In this document: in pieces, positions 7,264 to 16,051 of the stretch
Numbering within the stretch: position 1 is the first letter of the stretch
How the letters are laid out: every line of letters starts with the position of its first letter
Source of the DNA: Mycolicibacter terrae
GTDB taxonomy: Bacteria > Actinomycetota > Actinomycetes > Mycobacteriales > Mycobacteriaceae
Assembly: GCF_010727125.1 (NCBI RefSeq)
Contig: NZ_AP022564.1
Coordinates: 3,410,001 to 3,474,000, forward strand
DNA length: 64,000 bases
Direction of reading: 5' to 3'
The notes under the pieces: model-generated
Seen by the model: the letters and a program-made list of their open reading frames with translations, nothing else
Database searches by the model: none
Told to the model about the DNA's origin: nothing
Position numbers and translations under genes: made by a program

Positions 7264-9225
7264 TCAGCCCCCGAACAGGTCCGACAGGTCCCAATTCGGC
7301 GTGTTCGCAATCAGGTCCGCCATGTTCGCCCATTGGTGGGCCGCTTGCTCACCCAGTTCGGTCGGCCAGGAGTTGTTGGCGGTCAGGATCACCGTCGCCA
7401 GGTCGTCGCGGGCGTTGAGCAGCCCGGCCAGGATGCTGGTGTTCGGATCGAACAGCGCGCCGTTGATGGCCGGCATCAGCAGTTGGGGCATCACCACCGA
7501 CAGCGCGGTCTGGGCCAGCGCCAGCGTGATCGGCAGGTTGATGTCGCTGGCCAGCAGCGGCAACGCGTTCCACACCGCGGTCAGGCTTTCCATCGGGTGG
7601 TCGAACACGCTATTCATCACCGCATCCCAGTTGGGACTCAAGGCTTCGGTGAACCGCAGGGCGATCGGGGTGAAAGGCTCGCTGCCGAAGACCGCGTCGT
7701 AGTTCTCGTCGCCCATCAGGCCCGCCAGCCCGTTCATCAGCAGATGCTGGATCACCCAGCCGGGTTGGGCGCTCATCCGGGACACGTCCAGTGCGTAGTC
7801 GTAGGAGAACACCCGCTGGGCCATGTCGGCGGCGAATTCCTCGGGGCTGACGGTGGGCGTGTCGGTCGGCAGGTAGGAGCCCAAATCCTCGATCGGCACC
7901 ACCTGCGCCGTGACGCCCTGGCCGATCGCGGAATCGGGGTCGGTGACGTTCTCGAACCGGGCGAAGATCTCGCCGCGGGTGAGGCCACCGGTGTCCAGCC
8001 AGTTCGCCACACCCGGATTCGTCGCGCTGACAACGTAATAGGTGTAGCCGTCGGCGTCGTGGTAGGTGGTGGTGTGGTTGAGCGTGGTCTGCGCCATCAC
8101 ATACGGCAGCGCGCCGCCGTAGACGTTCATCAGCTCGATGCCGCCGTAGGCGGCATCCACGTTCGGCACCTTGATGACCAGCGCCTCACCGGGATCCAAG
8201 TCGAAATTGCCGCCGGTGACGACCGCGCTCGCCAGGCCGGCCCCGTAACTGGTCTCCGGACCCAGGTCGTGCATGGTGTTGGCGGGAATGTTCATGCCCA
8301 CCGACGCCCCACCCTCGATGCTCCGCTGGTTGAACGGGCCGATGATCTGGGCGAAGGCACTGAACAGCGTGGTGAGCATCGAGTCGACCGAGGTGATGCC
8401 GCCGGATCCTCCCACCGCCGCCGCGACCGGGTCGTCGGTCGGGAAGAACCCGCCCTCCGGGATGGCGAAGAACGGCGGGCAGTCGGAGACGCATTGCAGG
8501 GTGACGGTGCCGGGCCCCTTCGCCCAGTCGCCGAGCATGTCCCGGATCAGCAGGGACGCGGCGCCGCCGACGGTGGCGTCGGTGGAGTCCATGAAGTTCA
8601 GGGCGCCGGGAGGCGCCTCGGGCCCGATGTACACCGTGAAGGTGCCGTCGGGATTGAGCACCAGGCCGTGGCCGAGTTCCAGGTCCTCGACGGTCTGCGC
8701 GGAGCCGCCGGTGATGGCCTGGGTGCTGACCGTGAAGTGCTCGGTGCCCCCGCCCAGGGTTCCGTGCAGCGCATAGGTCGCGCCGGGCGCCAGGCCGGCG
8801 GTCACGTGGTAGTAGATGTCGGGGGTGAAGTAGTCGAAATACTGCCGGGGGTCGGTGGCATTGCCCGCGATCGCCTCGGGCGATTGAAAAAACACGCCGT
8901 TGAACAGTTCGGTGACGCGCGACAGGCCGGCGCTGAACAATTGGTAGTTGGTGTTCTGCAGCATCGTCATCAGATTGTCTTCGCTGCCGGGCACGGCATA
9001 CGGCAGTGCCATGTCGTAGGCGACCGCCTGCTTCATCGCGTCGATCAGCTCATCGATGGCCGGCTGGAACCCATACGTCGACGTCAATGCCACCGCGGGT
9101 GCCGGCCCCGCACTGGCCGGGGTGCTCATCACCATCGACAGCGCGCTGCCCAGTGCTGCTGCGGCGATCCCGTACCGACGAACTCGGCTGGAATGATCGC
9201 CCTCGGCGCTCCCGGACATAGCCAC
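7264..9225 (-). CDS. exported DUF1214-like domain protein
   Basis: The 653-aa protein has a signal peptide (VRRYGIAAAALGSALSMV... cut near ASAG). The region around residues 330-470 resembles DUF1214: a conserved 'nodels of Tyr-Gly...Leu-Pro-Tyr' strand series, then an ATNPGVANWLDTGGLTRG segment of the kind seen at DUF1214 C-termini. The last 200 residues are helical with no recognised family. The start may be GTG 9225 or ATG 9219; GGGAG at 9231-9235 serves either. It is divergent from a lipoprotein carrying DUF1254/DUF1214. The biochemical role of DUF1214 proteins is unknown. Confidence 0.75.
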   Translation of the reverse strand: MAMSGSAEGDHSSRVRRYGIAAAALGSALSMVMSTPASAGPAPAVALTSTYGFQPAIDELIDAMKQAVAYDMALPYAVPGSEDNLMTMLQNTNYQLFSAGLSRVTELFNGVFFQSPEAIAGNATDPRQYFDYFTPDIYYHVTAGLAPGATYALHGTLGGGTEHFTVSTQAITGGSAQTVEDLELGHGLVLNPDGTFTVYIGPEAPPGALNFMDSTDATVGGAASLLIRDMLGDWAKGPGTVTLQCVSDCPPFFAIPEGGFFPTDDPVAAAVGGSGGITSVDSMLTTLFSAFAQIIGPFNQRSIEGGASVGMNIPANTMHDLGPETSYGAGLASAVVTGGNFDLDPGEALVIKVPNVDAAYGGIELMNVYGGALPYVMAQTTLNHTTTYHDADGYTYYVVSATNPGVANWLDTGGLTRGEIFARFENVTDPDSAIGQGVTAQVVPIEDLGSYLPTDTPTVSPEEFAADMAQRVFSYDYALDVSRMSAQPGWVIQHLLMNGLAGLMGDENYDAVFGSEPFTPIALRFTEALSPNWDAVMNSVFDHPMESLTAVWNALPLLASDINLPITLALAQTALSVVMPQLLMPAINGALFDPNTSILAGLLNARDDLATVILTANNSWPTELGEQAAHQWANMADLIANTPNWDLSDLFGG

Positions 9226-9400
9226 GGCCGCTCCCTAGATTCAGACTCTAACCATTTGCACATCGAATTAATGGCAAAATCTCATTCGCGACCATACGTC
9301 CGGAGATCAAGGCGTGCAACAGCCCGACGCGAATTCCGGGTGCCCATGTCGCGAAACCTTTTGCCGACATAGCCCGGTGCCGCCAGGTAGGTTGCGCTGC

Positions 9401-10558
9401 ATGTCGAAGCGATGGGTTTCTGCGTTCGGCCTGACGGCGGCGGTACTGGCACTTTCCGGATGTGGACTGACGGTGACGAAGGCCGGTCCGGACCCGCTGG
9501 CGAACCAGCCGCCCCGCAGCACGCCCAACGGCATGGTGCTGGTCTCGCCGGACAACTTCGTGCGGGCCGTCACCGACCAGGAATTCACCAATGTCGTCAA
9601 CGAGAACGGCTTCGGTCGGTTCTTCCACCAGCGCGATGTCACCCCGATCGACCGGCAGCTGGTGGTGCGGTCCAACCGCGACACCTTGTATTCCGCGGCG
9701 GTGTTCGACCTGCAGACCGCTCCGGTGACGATCACGCTGCCCGATCCCGGTCAGCGGTACATGTCGGCGCAGGTGATCAACCAGGACGAATACGTCACCG
9801 ACATGTTCTACGGCAGCGGCGAACACACGTTGGACCGACAGCGGGTCGGCACCCGCTACGTCATGGTCGCCGTCCGCATCCTGGCCGACCCCAACGACCC
9901 GGCAGATCTGGCCGCGGCCCGCCGGTTGCAGGACCAGATCACCGTGACCCAGCAGGACTCCGGCAGCTTCGAGGTCCCACGGTGGGATCCGGTCAGCCAG
10001 AAGAAGGTCAGCGACGCGCTACTGGTGCTGGCCGAGACCGTCCCCGACACCCGGGGCATGTTCGGCAGCCTGGCCGACACCGACCCGGTGCGGCACCTGA
10101 TCGGCGCCGCTGCGGCCTGGGGCGGCAACCCCGAGACCGACGCGCTGTACCTCAACGTCACCCCAGCCCGCAACGACGGCAACACCGTGTACCGGGTGAC
10201 CGTCAAAGACGTTCCGGTGAAAGCCTTCTGGTCGGTCAGTGTCTACAACAAGAACGGCTACTTCACCGAGAATCCACAGCAGGCATACTCGGTCAACGAC
10301 ATCACCGCGGAGAAGGCGCAGGACGGATCGGTGACCGTCCAGTTCGGCGGGTGCTCGGCCAACATGGTCAACGCGACCAACTGCCTGCCGATCACGCCGG
10401 GATGGAACTACCTGGTCCGGCTCTACCAGCCGCAACAGGAGATTCTGTCCGGGAAATGGGTCTTCCCGGCGGCCCAGCCGGAGGAGTCGGCCGGCGTCGA
10501 CAACCGGCCGCCTCCGCCACCTCCGTCTGCGACTCCCCCGGCACGTCCGCCACGGTGA
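9401..10558 (+). CDS. DUF1254/DUF1214 lipoprotein
   Basis: I choose the ATG at 9401 because it gives a classical lipoprotein signal, with lipobox L-S-G-C and lipid-modified Cys21; the longer frame adds 29 residues without signal character. The mature 365 residues match DUF1254 (NRDTLYSAAVFDL...) followed by DUF1214 (KAFWSVSVYNKNGYF; PGWNYLVRLYQP). The tail is a proline-rich PPPPPP stretch. It is expected to be anchored on the outer face of the plasma membrane. An AGGTAGG lies about 10 nt before the start. The gene diverges from another DUF1214-like exported protein, so the pair may act on the same extracytoplasmic substrate; the function is unknown. Confidence 0.83.
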   Translation: MSKRWVSAFGLTAAVLALSGCGLTVTKAGPDPLANQPPRSTPNGMVLVSPDNFVRAVTDQEFTNVVNENGFGRFFHQRDVTPIDRQLVVRSNRDTLYSAAVFDLQTAPVTITLPDPGQRYMSAQVINQDEYVTDMFYGSGEHTLDRQRVGTRYVMVAVRILADPNDPADLAAARRLQDQITVTQQDSGSFEVPRWDPVSQKKVSDALLVLAETVPDTRGMFGSLADTDPVRHLIGAAAAWGGNPETDALYLNVTPARNDGNTVYRVTVKDVPVKAFWSVSVYNKNGYFTENPQQAYSVNDITAEKAQDGSVTVQFGGCSANMVNATNCLPITPGWNYLVRLYQPQQEILSGKWVFPAAQPEESAGVDNRPPPPPPSATPPARPPR

Positions 10559-10618
10559 CGGCACCGCAGCACCGTTACTCTGCTGATTGTGGCGTTCATC
10601 GGGCGGACACCGGGCTAA

Positions 10619-11689
10619 ATGCCGGCGACGCAGCATGCCTACTTCGCGTACGGGTCCAACCTGTGCGCACAACAGATGGCGCGCCGCTGCCCCGAGGCGT
10701 CCGATCCCCGCCCGGCGATGCTGGCCGACCACGACTGGCTGATCAACCAGCGCGGTGTGGCCACCGTCGAGCCGTTTCCGGGTTCGCGGGTGCACGGGGT
10801 GCTGTGGCGGGTGTCCGACCGCGACCTGGCCGCGTTGGACAGCGCCGAGGGCGTCCCGGTGCGCTACCGCCGAGATCGGCTGACGGTGCACACCACCGAC
10901 GGGTCGTCCCCGGCGTGGGTCTATATCGACCATCGGGTGCGGCCCGGTGCGCCACGGGACGGCTATCTGGAGCGCATCATCAGCGCCGCCGTCCAGCATG
11001 GGCTGCCCCCGTCGTGGATCGAATTCCTGCGCCGCTGGGATCCGGCCCAGTGGCCACTGCGTACCCTGCCCGCCAAAGACAATGCACCACAGTCACTCTC
11101 GGAACTGTTGGCCGACCCCGAGGTCATAGAGGAGAGCCGACTACGGTCGCGGTTCGGCTTTTTGGCCATTCACGGTGGGGGCCTGGAGCAGATGACCGAC
11201 GTGATCGCCGAACGCGCCGCCGAAGCCGCCGACGCCTCGGTGTATCTGGTGCGGCATCCCCACGGATATTCGCGACACCTGCCCTCGGTCCGCTACCTCG
11301 CCGCCGAGTCGGCACGGCTTGCCGAATTCCTCGACCATGTCGACGTCGTGGTGTCGCTGCACGGATACGGCCGGATCGGACGCAGCACGCAACTGCTGGC
11401 GGGCGGGCGCAACCGCAGCCTGGCCGCGCACGTCGCCCGATGCCTGGATCTGCCGGGCTATCAGGTCATCACCGATCTGAACGCGATCCCGATGGGCTTG
11501 CGGGGTCTGCACCCGGCCAATCCGGTGAACCAGGTTCGGGGCGGCGGGACCCAGCTGGAACTGTCACCACGGGTCCGGGGCATCAGTCCCCGCAGCCAGC
11601 CACCCGGCGCGGACGGCCTGTCGCCGGTCACATCGGCGCTGGTGCGCGGTCTGTCGGCCGCGGCCGGTCTTTGGCAATTTGAGACCTAG
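10619..11689 (+). CDS. gamma-glutamylcyclotransferase / poly-gamma-glutamate hydrolase fusion
   Basis: The 356-aa cytosolic protein has two recognisable parts. Residues about 7-110 form a GGCT/AIG2-like domain: the AYFAYGSNL phosphate/glutamyl-binding loop and ALDSAEGVPVRYRR, carrying the expected catalytic Glu. Residues about 180-325 match the phage-type poly-gamma-glutamate hydrolase family (PF05908): AIHGGGLE with the His/Glu metal ligands, VVSLHGYG with a further His, and NQVRGGGTQLELSPRVR. Both domains act on gamma-glutamyl bonds in known members. There is no signal peptide. The stop is 9 bp before the next start (LLM oxidoreductase) with a strong AGGAGG between, so the two genes are translationally close. 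The in vivo substrate is inferred only. Confidence 0.78.
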   Translation: MPATQHAYFAYGSNLCAQQMARRCPEASDPRPAMLADHDWLINQRGVATVEPFPGSRVHGVLWRVSDRDLAALDSAEGVPVRYRRDRLTVHTTDGSSPAWVYIDHRVRPGAPRDGYLERIISAAVQHGLPPSWIEFLRRWDPAQWPLRTLPAKDNAPQSLSELLADPEVIEESRLRSRFGFLAIHGGGLEQMTDVIAERAAEAADASVYLVRHPHGYSRHLPSVRYLAAESARLAEFLDHVDVVVSLHGYGRIGRSTQLLAGGRNRSLAAHVARCLDLPGYQVITDLNAIPMGLRGLHPANPVNQVRGGGTQLELSPRVRGISPRSQPPGADGLSPVTSALVRGLSAAAGLWQFET

Positions 11690-11698
11690 GAGGTAGTG

Positions 11699-12517
11699 GT
11701 GGACAAGCAGTTTCGCTTCGGCGTGGGTCTGCACGCGGTCCGGTCTGCTGCCGCGCTGGCCGAGACCGCACGGCGGCTGGAGGGGTCCGGGTTCGATGTG
11801 CTGCACGTGCCCGATCATCTCGGCGCCCCGGCCCCCTTCCCGGCTTTGGTCGCGGCCGCGGCGGCCACCACGACGATCCGGCTGGGCACCTACGTGCTCA
11901 ACGCCTGCTTCTACAAGCCGGCGCTGCTGACCCGCGACATCGCCGACACGGACCTGTTGTCCGGTGGCCGACTGGAGATCGGACTGGGTGCCGGCTACGT
12001 CCGCGCGGAGTTCGAGGCCGCCGAGCTGCCGTTCCCGAGCGGCGCCCGGCGCATCGAGTACCTGGAACACGTCACGACCTACCTGGCCACCCACCAGCCG
12101 CGGGTGCCGATCCTGATCGCCGGCAGCGGGGATCGGCTGCTCACCGTGGCGGCCCGGCACGCCGATATCATCGGACTGACCGGTGCACGAGTAGCCGGCG
12201 CGGATGACGCACTGGCAGAACGCGTCTCGTTTGTCCGCGCGGCCGCCGGTGATCGGTTCGATGCCCTGGAGCTGAACCTGGCCATCACGGCAGTGCCCAC
12301 CGATGCCTCCGGGATGCCCGACCTGTCGCTGACCCGCCAGTTCGCCCCGACCCTGTCGGATCGGGAACTGCTGGCCATGCCCGCCGTGCTGTCCGGGTCA
12401 CCGCATGAGATGGCCGACGCGTTGCGGGAATACCGCCGCAGGTACGGATTGAGCTATTTCACCGTCCAGCAGAATCACGCCGAAGCCTTCGCGAAAGTCA
12501 TTGCCGCACTGCGATGA
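11699..12517 (+). CDS. LLM-class oxidoreductase, probably F420-dependent
   Basis: The roughly 272-aa luciferase-like TIM barrel resembles the mycobacterial F420-dependent LLM group. Characteristic stretches are FRFGVGLHAVRS, VLHVPDHLG, RLGTYVLN, LSGGRLEIGLGAGY and PRVPILIAGSGDRLL. Two GTG codons are in frame (11696 and 11699). AGGAGG at 11688-11693 leaves 5 nt to the second, so I use 11699. It follows the gamma-glutamyl fusion gene as an operon. The cofactor assignment rests on family resemblance; FMN cannot be excluded. Confidence 0.85.
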   Translation: MDKQFRFGVGLHAVRSAAALAETARRLEGSGFDVLHVPDHLGAPAPFPALVAAAAATTTIRLGTYVLNACFYKPALLTRDIADTDLLSGGRLEIGLGAGYVRAEFEAAELPFPSGARRIEYLEHVTTYLATHQPRVPILIAGSGDRLLTVAARHADIIGLTGARVAGADDALAERVSFVRAAAGDRFDALELNLAITAVPTDASGMPDLSLTRQFAPTLSDRELLAMPAVLSGSPHEMADALREYRRRYGLSYFTVQQNHAEAFAKVIAALR

Positions 12518-12527
12518 CCACCCGGCC

Positions 12528-13079
12528 TCAACGCGGGCCCGGCCAACCCGCCAATGCGACGCCGGCCAGCGCGTGCAGATCCCCGCGGCTCGCTCCGCTT
12601 CGCGCCTGGACCGCGATGCCCTGACACACCGTGGCGATCCAGCGGGCAAGCAGCAGCGTGTCGACGCCGGACAGCTCGCCGTCGGCGACCGCCGCGTCGA
12701 ATCGCTCAGCGAGCCGGCGCACCGATGCCTCGCGTATTTCGGCCACTCCCGGGCCGTCGTCGACGGTGAGACATCCGCGCGGGTCGCCGCTGACGGTGTC
12801 GGCCGCCCCGTGGACCATCGCTGCGGCGACATCGCGCGCGGTCGGCAGCGCGAGCGCCTCGACGAGGTAGCCGCCCGGCCCCGCGACGTACCGCTGCGTC
12901 GCTCGCTCGTACAGCTTCTCCTTGGAGCCGAACTCCGCGTAGATACTGCGGCGGTTGACCCCGGTCGCGGCGCTGATGTCGGAGATCGAGACGCCGTCGA
13001 AGCCGTGCGCCCAGAACAGCTTCATCGCCTCGTGCTCGACCTGATCGGGATCGAACTCGCGCGGCCGTCCCACCGCCAT
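12528..13079 (-). CDS. TetR family transcriptional regulator
   Basis: The 183-aa protein has an N-terminal TetR helix-turn-helix (ISDISAATGVNRRSIYAEFGSKEKLYERA) and a helical ligand-binding C-terminal domain. The start is ATG 13079, preceded by AGGAGG at 8 nt; the longer open frame adds 28 codons reaching into the promoter region and is rejected. It lies divergent from the SDR gene, with palindromes between them, which is the usual arrangement for a repressor controlling itself and the adjacent enzyme. The stop is 10 bp from the convergent LLM gene. Confidence 0.9.
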   Translation of the reverse strand: MAVGRPREFDPDQVEHEAMKLFWAHGFDGVSISDISAATGVNRRSIYAEFGSKEKLYERATQRYVAGPGGYLVEALALPTARDVAAAMVHGAADTVSGDPRGCLTVDDGPGVAEIREASVRRLAERFDAAVADGELSGVDTLLLARWIATVCQGIAVQARSGASRGDLHALAGVALAGWPGPR

Positions 13080-13150
13080 CGCGCCCCCACCTCCTGTGAC
13101 TCCGGTCACAGCGGGAATGCATTCGCCGCCGTCGAGCTTTGACCTCATCG

Positions 13151-13166
13151 TACTAAGTAACATGTT
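13151..13166. promoter_or_regulatory. candidate TetR operator between the TetR and SDR genes
   Basis: Two abutting dyads lie in the divergent region: TACTAAGTA (13151-13159, symmetric around its central base except that base) and the perfect palindrome AACATGTT (13159-13166). The surrounding 60 bp are AT-rich compared with the genes, as expected for promoters. The position, 29 bp before the SDR start and 72 bp before the TetR start, suits repression of both genes. This is an inference from symmetry and position. Confidence 0.4.
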
Positions 13167-13194
13167 GGTTCGTAATTACCTGAAAGGCCGCGAG

Positions 13195-13944
13195 ATGAGC
13201 ACAGCTCCCCTGACTGGACGGCGGGCATTGGTCACCGGAGGTTCCCGCGGGATCGGCGCGGAGACCGTACGACGACTGGCTGCCGACGGGGCCGCGGTGG
13301 CCTTCACGTATTCGGCCTCAGCGCCCGAGGCCGACAAGCTCGTCGCCGAAGTCACCGCCGGCGGCGGACGCGCCGTTGCCATCCAGGCCGACTCCGCCGA
13401 TCCCGCCCAGGTGGTGGCCGCGGTCGAGCAGGCCGCCACCGAACTCGGCGGGCTGGACGTGTTGGTGAACAACGCCGCCGTCGCGCACGGGGCGCTGGTC
13501 GATGACTTCCCGGCCGAGCAGTTCGACCGCCTCGTGGCGGTCAACATCGGCGGAATGTTCTGGGCGACACGCACCGCGGTGAAGCACCTGGGCGAGGGCT
13601 CGCGGATCATCAACATCGGCAGCATCAACGCCGATCGGATTCCGACCGCCGGGTTCTCGGTATACGGCATGACCAAGGGCGCGGTGGCGTCGTTCACCAG
13701 GGGCCTGGCACGCGAACTCGGCCCACGCGGCATCACCGTCAACAACGTGCAACCGGGCCCGATCGACACCGATGCCAACCCCGACAACGGCGGCGCCTTC
13801 CCCGAGAGCTTGAAGAAGCTCATGCCGCTCGGCCGCTACGGGCAGGTAGGTGACGTCGCCGCCATCGTGAGCTTCCTGGCGGGTCCGGAGTCCGGATTCG
13901 TCACCGGCGCGAACTGGAACGTCGACGGCGGCTTCACCGTGTAG
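13195..13944 (+). CDS. short-chain dehydrogenase/reductase, 3-oxoacyl-ACP-reductase-like
   Basis: The 249-aa SDR has the TGGSRGIG cofactor loop at about residues 14-21, NNAAV, the catalytic Tyr-x3-Lys in YGMTKG, and a C-terminal substrate lid ending NVDGGFTV. It therefore catalyses NAD(P)(H)-dependent oxidation or reduction of an alcohol/ketone; the substrate is unknown. The start ATG 13195 has GAAAGG 7 nt upstream; a 33-codon upstream extension would cross the operator region and is rejected. Control by the divergent TetR gene is likely. Confidence 0.92.
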   Translation: MSTAPLTGRRALVTGGSRGIGAETVRRLAADGAAVAFTYSASAPEADKLVAEVTAGGGRAVAIQADSADPAQVVAAVEQAATELGGLDVLVNNAAVAHGALVDDFPAEQFDRLVAVNIGGMFWATRTAVKHLGEGSRIINIGSINADRIPTAGFSVYGMTKGAVASFTRGLARELGPRGITVNNVQPGPIDTDANPDNGGAFPESLKKLMPLGRYGQVGDVAAIVSFLAGPESGFVTGANWNVDGGFTV

Positions 13945-13961
13945 CGCCCGGTGGCGGTGAG

Positions 13962-14381
13962 CTAACCGCGACGCCCTGCTGACACCAACGCCCACAGCGA
14001 ACAGCCCAGCGCCCCGGCCACGCTGACCGCGCCGAGGTACAGCCCGTATCCGGCCGTGATCGGCGCGACGACATTCAACCGGTAATACCAGAAGCCCAGC
14101 CCGGCGATACCCAGTGAGATCACCAGGGCGGCAACCGATGCCAACCCGCTGAAGAGCCCCCGGCCGATCATCGCGCCGGCCACCAGCAGGACTGCGGCCA
14201 GCAGCACGATGAGCTGGCCGACGCCGAAGCGCGGCGGCAGCGCGATACTGCCGACACTGCCGCCGATCGCACTGGCATGCCCGCCACCGTTGGCCGAGGT
14301 GGCCAGCCACGGCAGCCACACACTGACCGACAGGATCACGGCGAACAGCGCGATGAGCCAACCGGGTCGCGAGTGAGTCAT
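13962..14381 (-). CDS. small four-helix membrane protein, unknown function
   Basis: The 139-aa protein has four hydrophobic segments (about residues 8-27, 53-73, 80-98 and 108-133), separated by short loops, with a Gly/Ser-rich extracytoplasmic loop after helix 1. I recognise no family. It starts 9 bp after the stop of the ABC-F gene on the same strand, so it may be the second gene of that transcript, and it converges on the SDR gene. Confidence 0.7.
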   Translation of the reverse strand: MTHSRPGWLIALFAVILSVSVWLPWLATSANGGGHASAIGGSVGSIALPPRFGVGQLIVLLAAVLLVAGAMIGRGLFSGLASVAALVISLGIAGLGFWYYRLNVVAPITAGYGLYLGAVSVAGALGCSLWALVSAGRRG

Positions 14382-14390
14382 GCCGTGACA

Positions 14391-15977
14391 TTAACTCGCC
14401 TCGATGAGTTCACCGCGGTGCGGCATTCTCAGTCTCCTGGTCAGGCCGAGCCGGGCCAGGAAGGCGTCGTCGTGGCTGACCACGATGAACGCTCCCCGGT
14501 AGCCGGCCAGCGCGCCCACCAGCTGATCCACACTGGCCAGATCGAGGTTGTTGGTGGGCTCGTCGAGCAGCAGCAACTGCGGGGGTGGATCGGCGAGCAG
14601 CAGCTGGGCCAGTGCCACCCGGAACCGCTCACCGCCGGACAGGGTGCCGATCGGGCGCGCCACACCGGCGGCGTCCAGCAGGAACCGGGCCAGCTGGGCG
14701 CGCACCGCCCGCGGCGCGCTGCCGGACACCGCCGCCACGGCGTCGAACGCGGACACCGTGTCATCGAGGTGATCCAGTCGCTGCGGAAGGTAGCCGACCC
14801 GGTCGGTCAGCAGCCGTCCGTCCGCACCGGCCAGCAGCGCCTCCAGCAGTGAGGTCTTGCCGACCCCGTTCGGGCCGTCGAGGGCGATCCGTTCCGGCCC
14901 CTGCACGATCACCGGCCCATCGCTGCCCGGCAACTCGGCCAGCCGACGGTTGGACGGCACGTCCGGGTCCGGCAGCGTGACGCGGATGTGCTCGTCGTGA
15001 CGGACCCGGGCCGACGCGGCATCCAAGCCGGCTTGCGCGTCGCGCACCCGCCTGTCGAGGTCGGTGCGCAGCCGGCCGGCCGAAACCTGTGCGTTCGAAG
15101 CGTTCTGGTTCATGACGATCTTCGCGGCACGCTTGTTCGCAAAGGAGGTCCGGGCCGCCCTGCTGCGTCGGGCGAGCTTGGTCTCGGCGTCGACACGCTG
15201 CCGCCTTTCCACCTTGACGAGCTGTTCGGCGGCGCGGGCGGCGGTCCGTGCGGCGGCCTGCTCGGCGTCCAGATGCGCCCGCCATGCACTGTAGGGGCCG
15301 CCGAAGCTGACCAACCGCCCGTCGTACAGCTCGGCGATATTGTTCATCTGCTCCAGCAACGCGGTGTCGTGGCTGGCCACGATGAGCGCTCCCGGCCACG
15401 ATCCGACCAGCTGCGCCAACCGTTCACGGGCGGCGCGGTCGAGATTGTTGGTCGGTTCGTCGAGCAGGGTGATCGGGGCGGCATTCAGGCGCAGACCGGT
15501 CAACGCCACCAGCATCGCCTCCCCACCGGACAACTCGCCGGCTCGCCGATCGAGGTCGGCCGAACCCAGGCCGATCGGCCGCAGCGCGGCGTCGGCGCGG
15601 GCTTCGATGTCCCAGTCGTCGTCGAGGATCTCGAAGTGGGCCGCGTCGGCGTCACCGCTTTCGATCGCGCGCAGGGCGGCGAGTTGCGCGGTGACACCGA
15701 GTAATTCGGCGATCGTCACGCCGGCGTCGAGCGTGAGAAGCTGCGGCAGGTAGGCCACCTCGCCGGCGGTGGCGATGCGCCCCGTGGTGGCGGCGAGCTC
15801 CCCGGCGATGAGGCGCAGCAGGGTGGATTTTCCGGCGCCGTTGGCACCGACCAGGCCGGTGCGGCCGGCGCCGAACGAACCGCTGACACCGGCCAGCGCG
15901 GGAGCGCCGTCGGGCCAGGTGAAGCCGAGATCGGTCAGGGTGACAACGGAACCGAAGTCAGCAGAGGGTGTGGACAT
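14391..15977 (-). CDS. ABC-F family ATPase, probable ribosome-protection antibiotic-resistance factor
   Basis: The 528-aa protein has two ABC nucleotide-binding domains and no membrane segments. Domain 1 has Walker A GANGAGKST at residues 44-52, signature LSGGE and Walker B LLDEPTNNLD. A charged helical linker (about 225-330, rich in Arg/Ala/Lys) follows. Domain 2 has GPNGVGKTS, LSGGE and LLDEPTNNLD. This is the ABC-F layout; members eject ribosome-bound antibiotics or act as translation factors. It resembles the mycobacterial macrolide-type protein Rv1473 more than EttA. GGAG lies 5 nt before the ATG. A leader peptide and alternative hairpins lie immediately upstream, as in antibiotic-inducible ABC-F genes. 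Confidence 0.9.
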   Translation of the reverse strand: MSTPSADFGSVVTLTDLGFTWPDGAPALAGVSGSFGAGRTGLVGANGAGKSTLLRLIAGELAATTGRIATAGEVAYLPQLLTLDAGVTIAELLGVTAQLAALRAIESGDADAAHFEILDDDWDIEARADAALRPIGLGSADLDRRAGELSGGEAMLVALTGLRLNAAPITLLDEPTNNLDRAARERLAQLVGSWPGALIVASHDTALLEQMNNIAELYDGRLVSFGGPYSAWRAHLDAEQAAARTAARAAEQLVKVERRQRVDAETKLARRSRAARTSFANKRAAKIVMNQNASNAQVSAGRLRTDLDRRVRDAQAGLDAASARVRHDEHIRVTLPDPDVPSNRRLAELPGSDGPVIVQGPERIALDGPNGVGKTSLLEALLAGADGRLLTDRVGYLPQRLDHLDDTVSAFDAVAAVSGSAPRAVRAQLARFLLDAAGVARPIGTLSGGERFRVALAQLLLADPPPQLLLLDEPTNNLDLASVDQLVGALAGYRGAFIVVSHDDAFLARLGLTRRLRMPHRGELIEAS

Positions 15978-15993
15978 GAGGTCTCCGGAGAAG

Positions 15994-16051
15994 TCAGCGG
16001 GTGCGCTGATGACCGGGGACGCGACTACGGCGATTCGTCGGTGATCAGCGC
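15994..16051 (-). promoter_or_regulatory. candidate attenuator with mutually exclusive hairpins before the ABC-F gene
   Basis: Read on the minus strand, the end of the leader ORF contains GCGCTGAT (16044-16051). This is perfectly complementary to ATCAGCGC (16003-16010), with three more pairs after one mismatch (16011-16014 against 16040-16043). The same downstream segment can instead form a perfect 6-bp stem with four-base loop: TCAGCG (16004-16009) with CGCTGA (15994-15999), just ahead of the ABC-F ribosome-binding site. A ribosome stalled on the leader would block the first pairing and switch the fold. The pairings are visible in the sequence; the regulatory logic is inferred. Confidence 0.6.

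Noticed and set aside
7333..9372. 679-aa plus-strand open frame across the DUF1214-like gene
   Set aside because: It is a GC-skew shadow. The opposite strand has a signal peptide, family motifs and a ribosome-binding site.
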